Shown here piece after piece: positions 24,851 to 33,201 of a stretch of DNA of 64,000 nucleotides. Positions within the stretch are counted from its first letter, which is position 1. Each line of letters starts with the position of its first letter. Under the pieces are notes generated by a model, which was not told the DNA's origin, did no database searches, and was given only the letters and a program-made list of their open reading frames with translations. The translations under genes were made by a program, and so were the position numbers. This DNA is from Castellaniella sp049673105 (GTDB lineage: Bacteria > Pseudomonadota > Gammaproteobacteria > Burkholderiales > Burkholderiaceae_B). The stretch is from assembly GCF_049673105.1 (NCBI RefSeq), contig NZ_JBATXG010000025.1, positions 1 through 64,000 on the forward strand, in the 5' to 3' direction.

Positions 24851-26181
24851 ATACCGCCCCGGTTCCCCTGCGGCGCAAGCTGATCGCGGGCGGCTGCACC
24901 TTGTTGCTGCTGCCCGTCATTCCCCGGCTGGCCCGAGCCGCCACCATCCTGGCCGTGCGGACCTGGCCTGCCGACGAGTACACCCGCGTCACGCTGGAAA
25001 TGGACACGGAACTGAAGGCCGAACAGTTCATGCTGGATAATCCGCACCGGCTGGTGGTGGATATCGAGGGCCTGCAGATGGATGCCGCCATCAGCAATCT
25101 GGTGTCCAAGATCAAGCCCAACGACCCCTACATCAGCACCGTGCGCGTCGGCCAGAACCGGCCCAATGTGGTGCGGTTGGTCTTCGACCTGAAGCAGGAT
25201 GTGGCCCCGCAGGTCTTTACCCTGAAGCCCATCGGGGAATACAAATATCGCCTGGTGCTGGACTTGTACCCGAAAGTCGCCCAGGACCCGCTGATGGCCC
25301 TGCTGAAAGACGCCCAGAACGACCCGCTGGCCGGCATTCTGGAAAGTCTGGCCCAGAACAGCCCATCGGAAGCGCCGATTCCCTCGGTCGAAGGGCAAAA
25401 ACTCCCCCCGCTGGCGCAACAGAAACCGCCGCCCGCGGAGGTGGTCCCGCCCAAGCCCGCGCCCGGCGGGCGCCGTGATCGTCCCATCCTGATCGCTCTG
25501 GACCCCGGACATGGCGGCGAGGATCCCGGCGCCATCGGCAAACGCGGTACCCGCGAAAAAGACATTGTCCTGCAGATCGCGCAGCGCCTGAAAAAACTGA
25601 TCGACGCCCAGCCCAATATGCGGGCCTACCTGACCCGCGACCGGGATTATTTTGTGCCGCTGAACGTGCGGGTGCAAAAGGCCCGCCGGGTGCAGGCCGA
25701 TCTGTTCATCTCGATTCACGCCGACGCCTGGATCAAGCCGTCCGCCAGGGGGTCTTCGGTCTGGGCGCTATCGGAAAACGGGGCCACCAGTTCTGCGGCC
25801 CGCTGGCTGGCTAAAAAAGAAAACGACGCCGATCTGATCGGCGGCGTGAATCTGGGGTCCCACAATGCCCAGGTGGCAAAAGTGCTGCTGGACTTGTCCA
25901 CGGGCGCGCAGATCAATGACTCGATCAAGGTCGGATCCCAGGTGCTGCAGGAAATCGGCAAGATCAACCGCCTGCACAAGAACCGCATCGAACGCGCCGG
26001 CTTCGCCGTGCTGAAGGCCCCCGACATCCCATCCATCCTGATCGAAACTGCCTTCATCAGCAATCCCGAAGAAGAATCCTTGCTGCGCACCCCCGCGCAC
26101 CAGCAAAAGATCGCCGCCGCCGTCCTGGGCGGCGTGCGCGATTATTTCGCCGCCAACCCGGCACTGGCGCGACGGGCGTAA
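24817..26181 (+). CDS. amiC: N-acetylmuramoyl-L-alanine amidase AmiC (AMIN + Amidase_3)
   Basis: A 454-residue periplasmic amidase that cleaves the peptide stem from the septal glycan during daughter-cell separation. It has a twin-arginine-type signal (RRKLIAGG then a hydrophobic core ending LARA), an AMIN targeting domain (about residues 45-150), a proline-rich linker (about 190-225) and an Amidase_3 catalytic domain. The zinc ligands are visible in DPGHGGEDPGA, REKDIVLQIA and SIHADAW, with the catalytic Glu in LIETAFISNPEEE. The start chosen has an AAAGG Shine-Dalgarno 6 nt upstream and overlaps tsaE by 34 bp; an in-frame ATG at 24847 would give an ATGA junction and a shorter n-region. Confidence 0.94.
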   Translation: MADAPDPIAPMNTAPVPLRRKLIAGGCTLLLLPVIPRLARAATILAVRTWPADEYTRVTLEMDTELKAEQFMLDNPHRLVVDIEGLQMDAAISNLVSKIKPNDPYISTVRVGQNRPNVVRLVFDLKQDVAPQVFTLKPIGEYKYRLVLDLYPKVAQDPLMALLKDAQNDPLAGILESLAQNSPSEAPIPSVEGQKLPPLAQQKPPPAEVVPPKPAPGGRRDRPILIALDPGHGGEDPGAIGKRGTREKDIVLQIAQRLKKLIDAQPNMRAYLTRDRDYFVPLNVRVQKARRVQADLFISIHADAWIKPSARGSSVWALSENGATSSAARWLAKKENDADLIGGVNLGSHNAQVAKVLLDLSTGAQINDSIKVGSQVLQEIGKINRLHKNRIERAGFAVLKAPDIPSILIETAFISNPEEESLLRTPAHQQKIAAAVLGGVRDYFAANPALARRA

Positions 26182-26199
26182 TTCAAGCGTCGCGGAGAA

Positions 26200-26844
26200 T
26201 CAGGCGTCGCCGGATGCCTTGCGGCGCAGCAGCTTCCACAAAACGCCGGCCAGCGCCGGCACGGCGGCGGCGGCGATGCCGATCAGGACGATGGTGTTCA
26301 GGTGTTCCCGCACGATAGGGACGTTGCCGAAAAAATAACCCAGCGTGATCAGGCCGGCGATCCAGACGACGGCGCCGATGATGTTGTATAGCTGAAACAT
26401 GAACAGGCGCATGCCGGCCACCCCGGCCACGAACGGCGCAAAGGTGCGAAACAACGGTAGAAAGCGCGACAGGATGATGGTTTTGCCGCCATGCTTTTCA
26501 TAAAAGGCATGGGTTTTCAGCAAGGCCTTGCGATCCAGAAAGCGATAGTCGCGTGAAAAGACCTTGGGGCCGATGTAACGGCCTACAGAATAATTGACCG
26601 TATTGCCCAAGATAGCTGCCGCGATCAGAATGCCCCCCATCAGCACCGGGTCTAACTGGCCGGTGGCGCCAAAGGCCCCGGCGATGAACAGCAGCGAATC
26701 CCCCGGCAGAAAGGGCAACACGATCAGCCCGGTCTCGCCGAAAATGATCAGGGCCAGGATCAGATAGATCCAGGCGCCATACTGTGCGACCCAGATACCC
26801 AGAGACTGGTCAATGTTCAGCACCAGATGAAAAAACTCAGCCAT
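26200..26844 (-). CDS. DedA family membrane protein
   Basis: A 214-residue inner-membrane protein of the DedA/SNARE-associated family, which includes lipid scramblases and undecaprenyl-phosphate transporters. The family marks are FGETGLIVLPFLPGDSLLFIAGA (acidic E39/D51-type residues in re-entrant loop 1) and SRFLPLFRTFAPFVAGVAGM (arginines of loop 2). The start is MAEFFHLV; the open frame extends 164 codons upstream antisense to mutL, with no family similarity. It ends 18 bp from the convergent amiC stop. Confidence 0.92.
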   Translation of the reverse strand: MAEFFHLVLNIDQSLGIWVAQYGAWIYLILALIIFGETGLIVLPFLPGDSLLFIAGAFGATGQLDPVLMGGILIAAAILGNTVNYSVGRYIGPKVFSRDYRFLDRKALLKTHAFYEKHGGKTIILSRFLPLFRTFAPFVAGVAGMRLFMFQLYNIIGAVVWIAGLITLGYFFGNVPIVREHLNTIVLIGIAAAAVPALAGVLWKLLRRKASGDA

Positions 26845-26976
26845 GACTGCTTTAAACCTCGTTGAAATGGATGCAACAGCGCGCATCGTGCGTGCGTAAC
26901 GCTCGAGGCCCTGCAAAGCACCCGCCAGCCCCTGGGCCGCGCAGTCCGCTTTGCCCGATGACGAGCAGACGCTCAC

Positions 26977-26982
26977 TATAAT
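26977..26982 (+). promoter_or_regulatory. Consensus -10 of mutL, 7 nt before the start codon
   Basis: A perfect TATAAT ends 7 nt before the mutL ATG. Transcription would begin at or within a base or two of the A of the start codon, so the mRNA would be leaderless. TTGCCC lies 20 bp upstream of the hexamer, a poor spacing. No Shine-Dalgarno is present before the ATG, which fits. Confidence 0.6.
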
Positions 26983-26989
26983 CGTTTTT

Positions 26990-28867
26990 ATGACGCGACC
27001 CATCTCTGCCCTGCCCGATATTCTGATCAACCAAATCGCCGCCGGCGAGGTCATCGAGCGCCCCGCCTCGGTGCTGAAAGAACTGCTGGAAAACGCGCTG
27101 GACGCAGGCAGCCGGGCTATAGAGGTCCGCCTGGATGGCGGCGGGATCCGGCGCATTCTGGTGGCCGACGACGGACACGGCATTCCGCGCGAACAATTAC
27201 AGCTGGCGCTGCAGCAACACGCCACCAGCAAGATCACATCCCTGGACGAACTCGAATCCGTCGCCACGATGGGGTTTCGCGGCGAAGCGCTGGCTTCGAT
27301 CGCCTCGGTGGCCCAGTTGACGCTCAGTTCGCGCACAGCGGATGCGGATCAGGCCTGGCAGATCGGCCCCGGACAGCCGGAACCCTCGCCCGCCGCCGGG
27401 CAGACCGGCACCCGCGTGGACGTGCGCCAACTGTTCGACCACATCCCCGCCCGACGCAAATTCCTGCGTTCCGAAGCCACGGAATACGGCCACTGCCTGG
27501 ATGCCATCGAACGCATCGCGCTGGCCAACCCCGACGTCGCCTTGCGCGTGTTCCACAATGACAAACCACAGCGAAACTGGCCTGCCTCCGACATCCACAG
27601 CCGCATCCGCGACGTGCTGGGGGCCGAATTCCAGGCCCAGAGCCTGCCGGTCTCGGCGGAACAGGGCCTGATCACCCTGGAAGGCTGCATCACCCGCCCG
27701 ACGTTCGCCCGCAACCGGGCCGACCGGCAGTATCTGTACGTCAATGGCCGCTTTGTGCGCGACCGGACGGTGTCGCATGCCATCCGCCAGGCTTATGCCG
27801 ACGTGCTGCATGGCGACCGCCAGCCCGCCTATGTGCTGTTTCTGGGGCTGGACCCGAGCGGGGTGGACGTGAACGTGCACCCCGCCAAAAGCGAGGTGCG
27901 TTTCCGCGACAGCGGGGCCATTCATCGCTATGTGGCGCAATCGCTGGGGCAAGCCCTGGCGCAGCGAGGCGGAGCGGCGGGCGAATCCGCCGACACGCCG
28001 CCGGCCCCCAGCAGCGGCGATGGCGCCCTGCCGGATGGCGGCGCGCCTTCCCAGGGACGCAGCCCCGGTCGCTATCCGGGGCAGATCCCTGTGCAGCAGC
28101 GCTTTGCGCTGCAGGATTCCAGGCCGGCCCAGGATTGGCGCACTCTGTACCAGCCGCTGGATGGCGCAAACACCCGACCGGCGCCGTCGCCCGGCAGCGC
28201 ATCAGCGGAAGCATTCCCTCGCGCAGGGACCGCACCCGCCGGCACCGGGGCGCGGCCCCAAGACGCACACCCCGGTGCCGGCGATCTGCCGCTGGGTCTG
28301 GCCCTGGGCCAACTGCACGGCATCTATATCCTGGCGCAGAATGCGCGCGGCCTGATTCTGGTGGACATGCACGCCGCCCACGAACGCGTGGTGTACGAAA
28401 GACTGAAAGGCGCGCTGGACGAGGCCCCTCTGCCCGCGCAGGATCTTCTGGTGCCGGTGGTGTTCACCGCCACCGAAACCCAGGTCGCCATCGCCCAGGA
28501 CCATCAGGACACGCTGGACGCCCTGGGGCTGCGCATCCGCGCCACCGGCCCCGCCTCGCTGGCCGTGCGGGCCGTACCCGCCCTGCTGGCCCAGGGCGAC
28601 ATCGAAGCCCTGGCGCGCGGCGTGCTGGCCGATGTAGAACGATTCGGCCAGTCGGCCCGTCTGACCGAACAGCGCAACGAGCTGCTGTCCACCATGGCCT
28701 GCCACGGCGCGATCCGCGCCAATCGCCGCCTGACGCTGGACGAAATGAACGCCCTGCTGCGCCAGATGGAACGCACCGAGCGCGCCGACCAATGCAATCA
28801 TGGCCGCCCGACCTGGTTTCAATGGAGTCTGAACGACCTAGACAAGCTGTTCATGCGGGGCCAGTGA
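26990..28867 (+). CDS. mutL: DNA mismatch repair protein MutL
   Basis: A 625-residue mismatch repair protein. The GHKL ATPase motifs are ELLENALDAGS (about residues 37-47), LVADDGHGI (about residues 59-67) and TMGFRGEALASI (about residues 93-104). A proline/glycine-rich linker of about 130 residues (about 330-440) leads to the C-terminal dimerisation domain. There DMHAAHERVVYE matches the DQHA-x2-E-x4-E metal-binding motif of endonuclease-active MutL with M in place of Q, and MACHGAIRAN and QCNHGRPTW follow. This suggests a nicking MutL as in bacteria without MutH. The start is the ATG just after a TATAAT; 13 more in-frame codons upstream would lie in the promoter. Confidence 0.97.
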   Translation: MTRPISALPDILINQIAAGEVIERPASVLKELLENALDAGSRAIEVRLDGGGIRRILVADDGHGIPREQLQLALQQHATSKITSLDELESVATMGFRGEALASIASVAQLTLSSRTADADQAWQIGPGQPEPSPAAGQTGTRVDVRQLFDHIPARRKFLRSEATEYGHCLDAIERIALANPDVALRVFHNDKPQRNWPASDIHSRIRDVLGAEFQAQSLPVSAEQGLITLEGCITRPTFARNRADRQYLYVNGRFVRDRTVSHAIRQAYADVLHGDRQPAYVLFLGLDPSGVDVNVHPAKSEVRFRDSGAIHRYVAQSLGQALAQRGGAAGESADTPPAPSSGDGALPDGGAPSQGRSPGRYPGQIPVQQRFALQDSRPAQDWRTLYQPLDGANTRPAPSPGSASAEAFPRAGTAPAGTGARPQDAHPGAGDLPLGLALGQLHGIYILAQNARGLILVDMHAAHERVVYERLKGALDEAPLPAQDLLVPVVFTATETQVAIAQDHQDTLDALGLRIRATGPASLAVRAVPALLAQGDIEALARGVLADVERFGQSARLTEQRNELLSTMACHGAIRANRRLTLDEMNALLRQMERTERADQCNHGRPTWFQWSLNDLDKLFMRGQ

Positions 28868-28894
28868 ACAGAAAAACCCCACCTCTCTCGCCCC

Positions 28895-28920
28895 ATCGGT
28901 GTTACTCTGGTAGCACCGAT
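28895..28920. promoter_or_regulatory. 26-bp palindrome upstream of the RHH/ParE toxin-antitoxin pair
   Basis: ATCGGTGTTAC-TCTG-GTAGCACCGAT is an inverted repeat with 11-bp arms and one mismatch. It lies 21 bp before the antitoxin ATG. Ribbon-helix-helix antitoxins repress their own operons from such palindromes, so this is a good operator candidate. It is in the only non-coding gap between mutL and the pair. Confidence 0.6.
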
Positions 28921-28941
28921 GCATTCAAGCGCACCGCTGCC

Positions 28942-29226
28942 ATGACCACGACTTCGCTCAAATTATCCGATACGCTCAAAGCTCGCGCCATCCATGCCGC
29001 TCAAGGACTGGGCATGACGCCGCATGCCTTTATGGTGTCCGCCATCGAACAGGCCGCCATCTCGACCGAACAGCGGGCGGATTTCCTAGCGCAGGCCCAA
29101 GCGGCCCGCCGGCAGGCGCTGGATACGGGCTTAGGCTATACGGCTGACGAAGTCCATGCCTACCTGCGCGCACGTGCTGCAGGCACGCCCGCTACGCCCC
29201 CTCAGGCTCGCCCGTGGCGGCCCTGA
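28942..29226 (+). CDS. Ribbon-helix-helix antitoxin (CopG/ParD-like)
   Basis: A 94-residue protein. Its N-terminal half (TSLKLSDTLKARAIHAAQGLGMTPHAFMVSAIEQA) has the strand-helix-helix pattern of CopG-type DNA-binding domains, with SLKLS as the beta strand. The C-terminal half (YTADEVHAYLRARAAG) is the toxin-binding tail. It is immediately followed by a RelE/ParE-type toxin gene that overlaps by 13 bp, so this is a type II toxin-antitoxin pair. The start ATG follows a palindromic candidate operator; the longer frame upstream runs inside mutL and is a shadow. Confidence 0.85.
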   Translation: MTTTSLKLSDTLKARAIHAAQGLGMTPHAFMVSAIEQAAISTEQRADFLAQAQAARRQALDTGLGYTADEVHAYLRARAAGTPATPPQARPWRP

Positions 29227-29510
29227 TCTATACCGATCAGGCCATTCTGGATCTGGAACGCTTGACGGATTTTTTACTGGAAAACGATCCTCAGGCTGCC
29301 AGCGATACGACTGAATTGATCATCGAAGCGGTTTCGATCCTGCAGCGCCATCCGCTGATAGGCCGCACCGTCGAAGATCCCTGCCGGGAACTCGTCATTT
29401 CCAGAGGAAAAACCGGCTATGTCGCGCTATACAGCTACGAATACCCCGCCGATGTCATCCTGGTCCTGAGCATCCGCCATCAGCGCGAAGCGGGCTATCC
29501 CGCCTCATGA
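29214..29510 (+). CDS. RelE/ParE family toxin
   Basis: A 98-residue protein beginning with a GTG codon. The pattern IYTDQAILDLERLTDFLLENDP, then ILQRHPLIGRTVEDPCRELVI, then GYVALYSYEYPADVILVLSIRHQREAGY matches the ParE/RelE fold, with the typical final VLSIRHQRE strand. ParE members poison gyrase and RelE members cut mRNA; the sequence does not decide which applies. The 13-bp overlap with the antitoxin suggests translational coupling. A truncation is not apparent. Confidence 0.87.
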   Translation: MAALIYTDQAILDLERLTDFLLENDPQAASDTTELIIEAVSILQRHPLIGRTVEDPCRELVISRGKTGYVALYSYEYPADVILVLSIRHQREAGYPAS

Positions 29511-29560
29511 CATCCTGAACGCGGACCGATTTCATCCTCGTTTTGCGCACCCTGTACCCT

Positions 29561-30508
29561 GTGAATCCAAACGACTCCCCTCTGCTGATCTGCCTGGCCG
29601 GGCCGACGGCATCCGGTAAATCGGCGGCATCGCTGGCGCTGGCGCAGCGCTGGCCGATCGAGCTGATCATCATGGATTCGGCCACCATCTACCGGGGCAT
29701 GGATATCGGCACCGCCAAACCCAGTCTCCAGGAACAGGCGCTGGCGCCCCACCATCTGCTGGACATCCGTGACCCGGCGCAAGCGTATTCGGCTGCGGAA
29801 TTCGCCCGCGATGCGGCAGTGCTGGCGCAGGACATCCGCCAGCGGGGGCGCATCCCCGTCCTGTGCGGCGGCACCATGCTGTACTACAAGGCGCTGCGCG
29901 AAGGGTTGAACGCGCTGCCGGGAGCGGACCCGGAGATCCGCCAGGCCCTGGATGCAGAAGCCAGTGAACGCGGCTGGCCGGCGCTGCATGCGGAATTGGC
30001 TCGCGTCGATCCGGCCACCGCCGCCCGCTTGGCCCCCAATGACAGCCAGCGCCTGCAGCGCGCTCTGGAAATCTGGCGCAGCAGCGGACGCGCCATGAGC
30101 GACTGGCTGGCCCAGCCCCCGCAGCCCGTGCTGCCGGGATGGCGCTTCCTGACGATCAGCCTGGAGCCGTCCGACCGGTCCGTGCTGCACACCCGCATCG
30201 CGCAACGCTATCAGGCCATGATTCACGCCGGCCTGCTGGACGAGGTTCGCGCCCTGTACGCCCGCCCCGATCTGCATCCGGGCCTGCCCTCGATTCGCTG
30301 CGTGGGCTACCGGCAGCTCTGGGATTACCTGGACGAGCGGGTTTCCCTGGAACAGGCCATCGAGCAGGCCATCGCCGCCACGCGCCAGCTGGCGAAACGC
30401 CAGATCACCTGGCTGCGGTCACTGCCGCAACGCGTCCCTGTGGATTGCCTGTCGGATCAGGCCGTCGCGGAAGTAGCGCAGCATTGCGCCCAGGCGCTGG
30501 ACGCCTGA
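29561..30508 (+). CDS. miaA: tRNA dimethylallyltransferase MiaA
   Basis: A 315-residue enzyme that transfers a dimethylallyl group to A37 of tRNAs reading codons that begin with U. The P-loop is GPTASGKS (about residues 13-20), followed by the substrate-site stretches MDSATIYRGMDIGTAKPS and VLCGGTMLYYKAL, and QRLQRALEIW and IRCVGYRQLWDYL further on. The start is uncertain: a GTG is chosen to give the usual short N-terminus; a TTG six codons upstream (29543) is also open. Neither has a good Shine-Dalgarno. Confidence 0.95.
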   Translation: MNPNDSPLLICLAGPTASGKSAASLALAQRWPIELIIMDSATIYRGMDIGTAKPSLQEQALAPHHLLDIRDPAQAYSAAEFARDAAVLAQDIRQRGRIPVLCGGTMLYYKALREGLNALPGADPEIRQALDAEASERGWPALHAELARVDPATAARLAPNDSQRLQRALEIWRSSGRAMSDWLAQPPQPVLPGWRFLTISLEPSDRSVLHTRIAQRYQAMIHAGLLDEVRALYARPDLHPGLPSIRCVGYRQLWDYLDERVSLEQAIEQAIAATRQLAKRQITWLRSLPQRVPVDCLSDQAVAEVAQHCAQALDA

Positions 30509-30557
30509 TCCGGCTGGAGACGCGGCGGTGCAGCTGACGGCTGCCCGCCGCCCCTGA

Positions 30558-31607
30558 CTAATCGACGATGGTCTGGGCGCCGCCGACGGCCTGGGCTTCG
30601 ATCTGCCCCAACGTATAAACGGTTTCGCCTTGGGCCTGCAGGGTTGCGGTGATGGCGGCTGCCTGATCCGTATCGACCACCAGCACCATGCCGATGCCGC
30701 AGTTGAAGACGCGGGCCATTTCCTGGTCCACCACGCCGCCCTGAGCCTGCAGCCACTGGAACAACGCCGGCCACTGCCAGGCGTCACGGTGCAAATGGGC
30801 GCACAGGCCGTCGCGCAAGATGCGCGGCACGTTTTCCAGCAAGCCGCCGCCGGTAATGTGGGCCAGGCCTTTGATCCCCGCGCGATGCGCCGCCAAAGCG
30901 GCCAGCACGGATTTGACGTAGATGCGGGTGGGTTCCATGACCACGTCACCCAGAGGACGACCGCCCAGATCCTGATCGGGCCGAGCGCCGGCATGCTGCA
31001 GAATTTTACGCACCAGGGAATAACCGTTGGAATGCGCCCCGCTGGACGCCAGCCCCAGCAGGGTGTCGCCAACCTGAATATTGGCGCCATCGATGATGGC
31101 GGATTTTTCCACCGCCCCCACGGCAAAGCCGGCCAGATCGTATTCGCCATCGGGGTACATGCCCGGCATTTCGGCGGTCTCGCCGCCGATCAGGGCGCAG
31201 CCCGCCAGCTCGCAACCTTTAGCAATGCCGCCGACAACCTGGGCGGCGGTATCGACGGACAATTTGCCACAAGCGAAATAGTCCAGGAAATACAAGGGTT
31301 CGGCACCCTGCACCAGGATGTCGTTGACGCTCATGGCGACCAGATCGATGCCCACGGTGTCGTGCCGCTGCCATTCGAAGGCCAGGCGCAATTTGGTGCC
31401 CACCCCGTCGGTGCCCGACACCAGCACGGGTTCGCGCAGGTGTTTCGGGATTTCGAACAGCGCCCCGAAACCGCCGATGCCGGCCATGACGCCAGGCCGC
31501 ATGGTGCGCGCCGCCAACGGTTTGATGCGGTCGACCAAGGCATCGCCCGCGTCGATGTCGACGCCTGCGTCACGGTAGGTCATGGAGGGAGTAGTGCCTG
31601 ATGTCAT
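30558..31607 (-). CDS. purM: Phosphoribosylformylglycinamidine cyclo-ligase (AIR synthetase)
   Basis: A 349-residue purine synthesis enzyme that closes the imidazole ring of FGAM with ATP. Family marks are the N-terminal MTYRDAGVDIDAGDALVDRIK, GTDGVGTKLRLA (about residues 65-76), MSVNDILVQGAEPLYFLDYFA and GGETAEMPGMY. The start MTSGTT is chosen; an upstream in-frame Met would add 14 residues. It diverges from hda, with 83 bp between the genes, and ends 49 bp from the convergent miaA stop. Confidence 0.97.
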   Translation of the reverse strand: MTSGTTPSMTYRDAGVDIDAGDALVDRIKPLAARTMRPGVMAGIGGFGALFEIPKHLREPVLVSGTDGVGTKLRLAFEWQRHDTVGIDLVAMSVNDILVQGAEPLYFLDYFACGKLSVDTAAQVVGGIAKGCELAGCALIGGETAEMPGMYPDGEYDLAGFAVGAVEKSAIIDGANIQVGDTLLGLASSGAHSNGYSLVRKILQHAGARPDQDLGGRPLGDVVMEPTRIYVKSVLAALAAHRAGIKGLAHITGGGLLENVPRILRDGLCAHLHRDAWQWPALFQWLQAQGGVVDQEMARVFNCGIGMVLVVDTDQAAAITATLQAQGETVYTLGQIEAQAVGGAQTIVD

Positions 31608-31690
31608 GAGAAAAGCCGTCGAATGTGCAAGAATTGCAGGTTTGGACAATATAGTGGCCTGATTTTACGATGAACTCCGGCCCGGTGAGC

Positions 31691-32410
31691 ATGACACAGC
31701 AACTGTTACTGGACATCCTGCCCGGAACCCTGCCCACTTTGGACGGTTTTATCGCGGGCGCCAACCAGGCGGCGATCGATGCGGTGCGCGATCTGAAGCC
31801 CGGTCGCGCGCTGTATCTCTGGGGCGGCCCAGGGTCCGGACGCAGCCATCTGCTGCGCGCCCAGGCGCATGCGCAGTCGGGCCATTATCTGGACGCCCGC
31901 ACCCCCGCTCACTGGCTGCAGGCCCTGGCGACCGATGAAGACCGCCCGCTGACGTTGGTGGCCGTGGACGATGTCGGCGATCTGAACGCCGCCGCCCAGG
32001 CTGCTCTGTTCGCCTTGTTCAACCGCTGGCGGGCTGCCGCCAGCACGAAGGACGCCTTTGCCTTATTGACGGCAGGCGACCGGGCGCCCCTGACCATGCC
32101 GCTGCGCGAAGACTTGCGCACCCGCCTGGGCTGGGATCTGGTGTACCGTATTGAACAGCTGTCCGACGAAGACCGTACCCAGGCGTTGCGCGACCGCGCC
32201 GGGCAGCGCGGCCTGAAGCTGCCCGACGACGTGTTGCACTGGATTCTGATCCACCACGACCGCGACATGGGGCGCCTGACGGCGCTGATCGACAGTCTGG
32301 ACCAGTATTCCCTGGCCCGCCACCGCCCCGTCACCCTGCCGCTGCTCAAAGAACTGCTGATGGCCGGGCCGTCCGGCGCCACGCCGCCAGACCGGCCCGC
32401 CGCCGAATGA
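31691..32410 (+). CDS. hda: DnaA regulatory inactivator Hda
   Basis: A 239-residue DnaA-related AAA+ protein. It starts with a clamp-binding-like QQLLLDI stretch, has a P-loop-like GGPGSGRSHLLRA (about residues 45-57), an AVDDVGDL Walker-B-like motif, and a C-terminal part with LDDLLHW-like helices (LPDDVLHWILIHHDRDMGRLTALIDSLDQYSL) and the family sensor-2 arginine. With the beta clamp it stimulates ATP hydrolysis on DnaA after initiation. The Lys of Walker A is replaced by Arg (GSGRS). An ATG seven codons upstream (31670) is also possible and lies 14 nt after a TATAGT. Confidence 0.92.
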   Translation: MTQQLLLDILPGTLPTLDGFIAGANQAAIDAVRDLKPGRALYLWGGPGSGRSHLLRAQAHAQSGHYLDARTPAHWLQALATDEDRPLTLVAVDDVGDLNAAAQAALFALFNRWRAAASTKDAFALLTAGDRAPLTMPLREDLRTRLGWDLVYRIEQLSDEDRTQALRDRAGQRGLKLPDDVLHWILIHHDRDMGRLTALIDSLDQYSLARHRPVTLPLLKELLMAGPSGATPPDRPAAE

Positions 32411-32486
32411 ATCGACACCGGCGTGTACGCTTACTCTTATTCCGCGCCTCGCGCACTCCGCCCATAGTCTGTTGGACGATATGCTC

Positions 32487-33191
32487 ATGACCCCCCCCTC
32501 TCACCTTGCCCTGTTCGATCTGGATCACACTCTGCTGCCCTTTGACAGCGACTATCAATGGGCGGAATTCCTGGCCCGGACAGGCCGCGCCGGCGACCCG
32601 GCACTGGCCCGCCAGCGCAACGACGATCTGATGCGCCGCTACAACGAAGGCACGCTGTCGGCAGAGGAAGCCGCCGATTTCATGCTGGGCCTGCTGCGCC
32701 TGGGCGAACCCGCCGAGCTGGCGCAATGGCACCAGGACTATATGCGTGAAGTCGTCGCCCCCGGCCTGCTGCCGGCGGCCCAGGCCCTGGTGGCCGATCA
32801 TCAGGCACGCGGCGGCCTGTGCGCCATCGTCACCGCCACCAATGCCTTCGTCACCGCGCCCATCGCCCAGGCGCTGGGCATCGACCATCTGATCGCCACC
32901 ATCCCCCAGCGCGACGCCGATGGCCGCTATACCGGGCGCATCGAAGGCACACCCAGCTTCAAGGCCGGCAAGGTGCTGCGCGTGCGCGACTGGCTGCAAG
33001 CACAAGGACTGCAGCTGGAATCATTCGCCGAGTCCTGGTTTTACAGCGATTCGATGAACGATCTGCCGCTGATGGAGGCCGTCACCCACCCGGTCGCCAC
33101 CAACCCCAGCGATGCTCTGCGGGAACTGGCCCAGAGCCGGAATTGGCGCATTTTGGACCTATTTGCGGACATGCAGGATACAAAGTCTTAA
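32487..33191 (+). CDS. HAD-IB family phosphatase (SerB/HisB-N-like)
   Basis: A 234-residue haloacid-dehalogenase-type hydrolase. Motif I is LFDLDHTLLPFDSD (nucleophile Asp at about residue 12), motif II is in AIVTATNAF, and motif IV is FYSDSMNDLPLME near residue 195. Such enzymes hydrolyse small phosphate esters; histidinol phosphate or phosphoserine are frequent substrates, but the specificity is not readable. Two ATG codons lie two apart (32481 and 32487). The gene ends 10 bp before pcnB, and a pcnB -10-like hexamer overlaps its stop codon. Confidence 0.88.
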   Translation: MTPPSHLALFDLDHTLLPFDSDYQWAEFLARTGRAGDPALARQRNDDLMRRYNEGTLSAEEAADFMLGLLRLGEPAELAQWHQDYMREVVAPGLLPAAQALVADHQARGGLCAIVTATNAFVTAPIAQALGIDHLIATIPQRDADGRYTGRIEGTPSFKAGKVLRVRDWLQAQGLQLESFAESWFYSDSMNDLPLMEAVTHPVATNPSDALRELAQSRNWRILDLFADMQDTKS

Positions 33192-33194
33192 AAT
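33189..33194 (+). promoter_or_regulatory. Candidate -10 of pcnB, 7 nt before the start codon
   Basis: TAAAAT overlaps the HAD gene stop codon (TAA) and ends 7 nt before the pcnB ATG. No Shine-Dalgarno is present. The -35 region is not convincing. The geometry matches that of mutL. Confidence 0.45.
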
Positions 33195-33201
33195 ACGCGC
33201 C

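Noticed and set aside
26845..27336. Extension of the dedA frame by 164 codons
   Set aside because: It lies antisense to the mutL start and is not membrane-like; the family N-terminus begins at MAEFF.
28135..28941. A 5' extension of the RHH antitoxin frame by about 270 codons
   Set aside because: It runs in another frame inside mutL and is Arg/Gly/Pro-rich; the RHH domain begins at the ATG after the palindrome.
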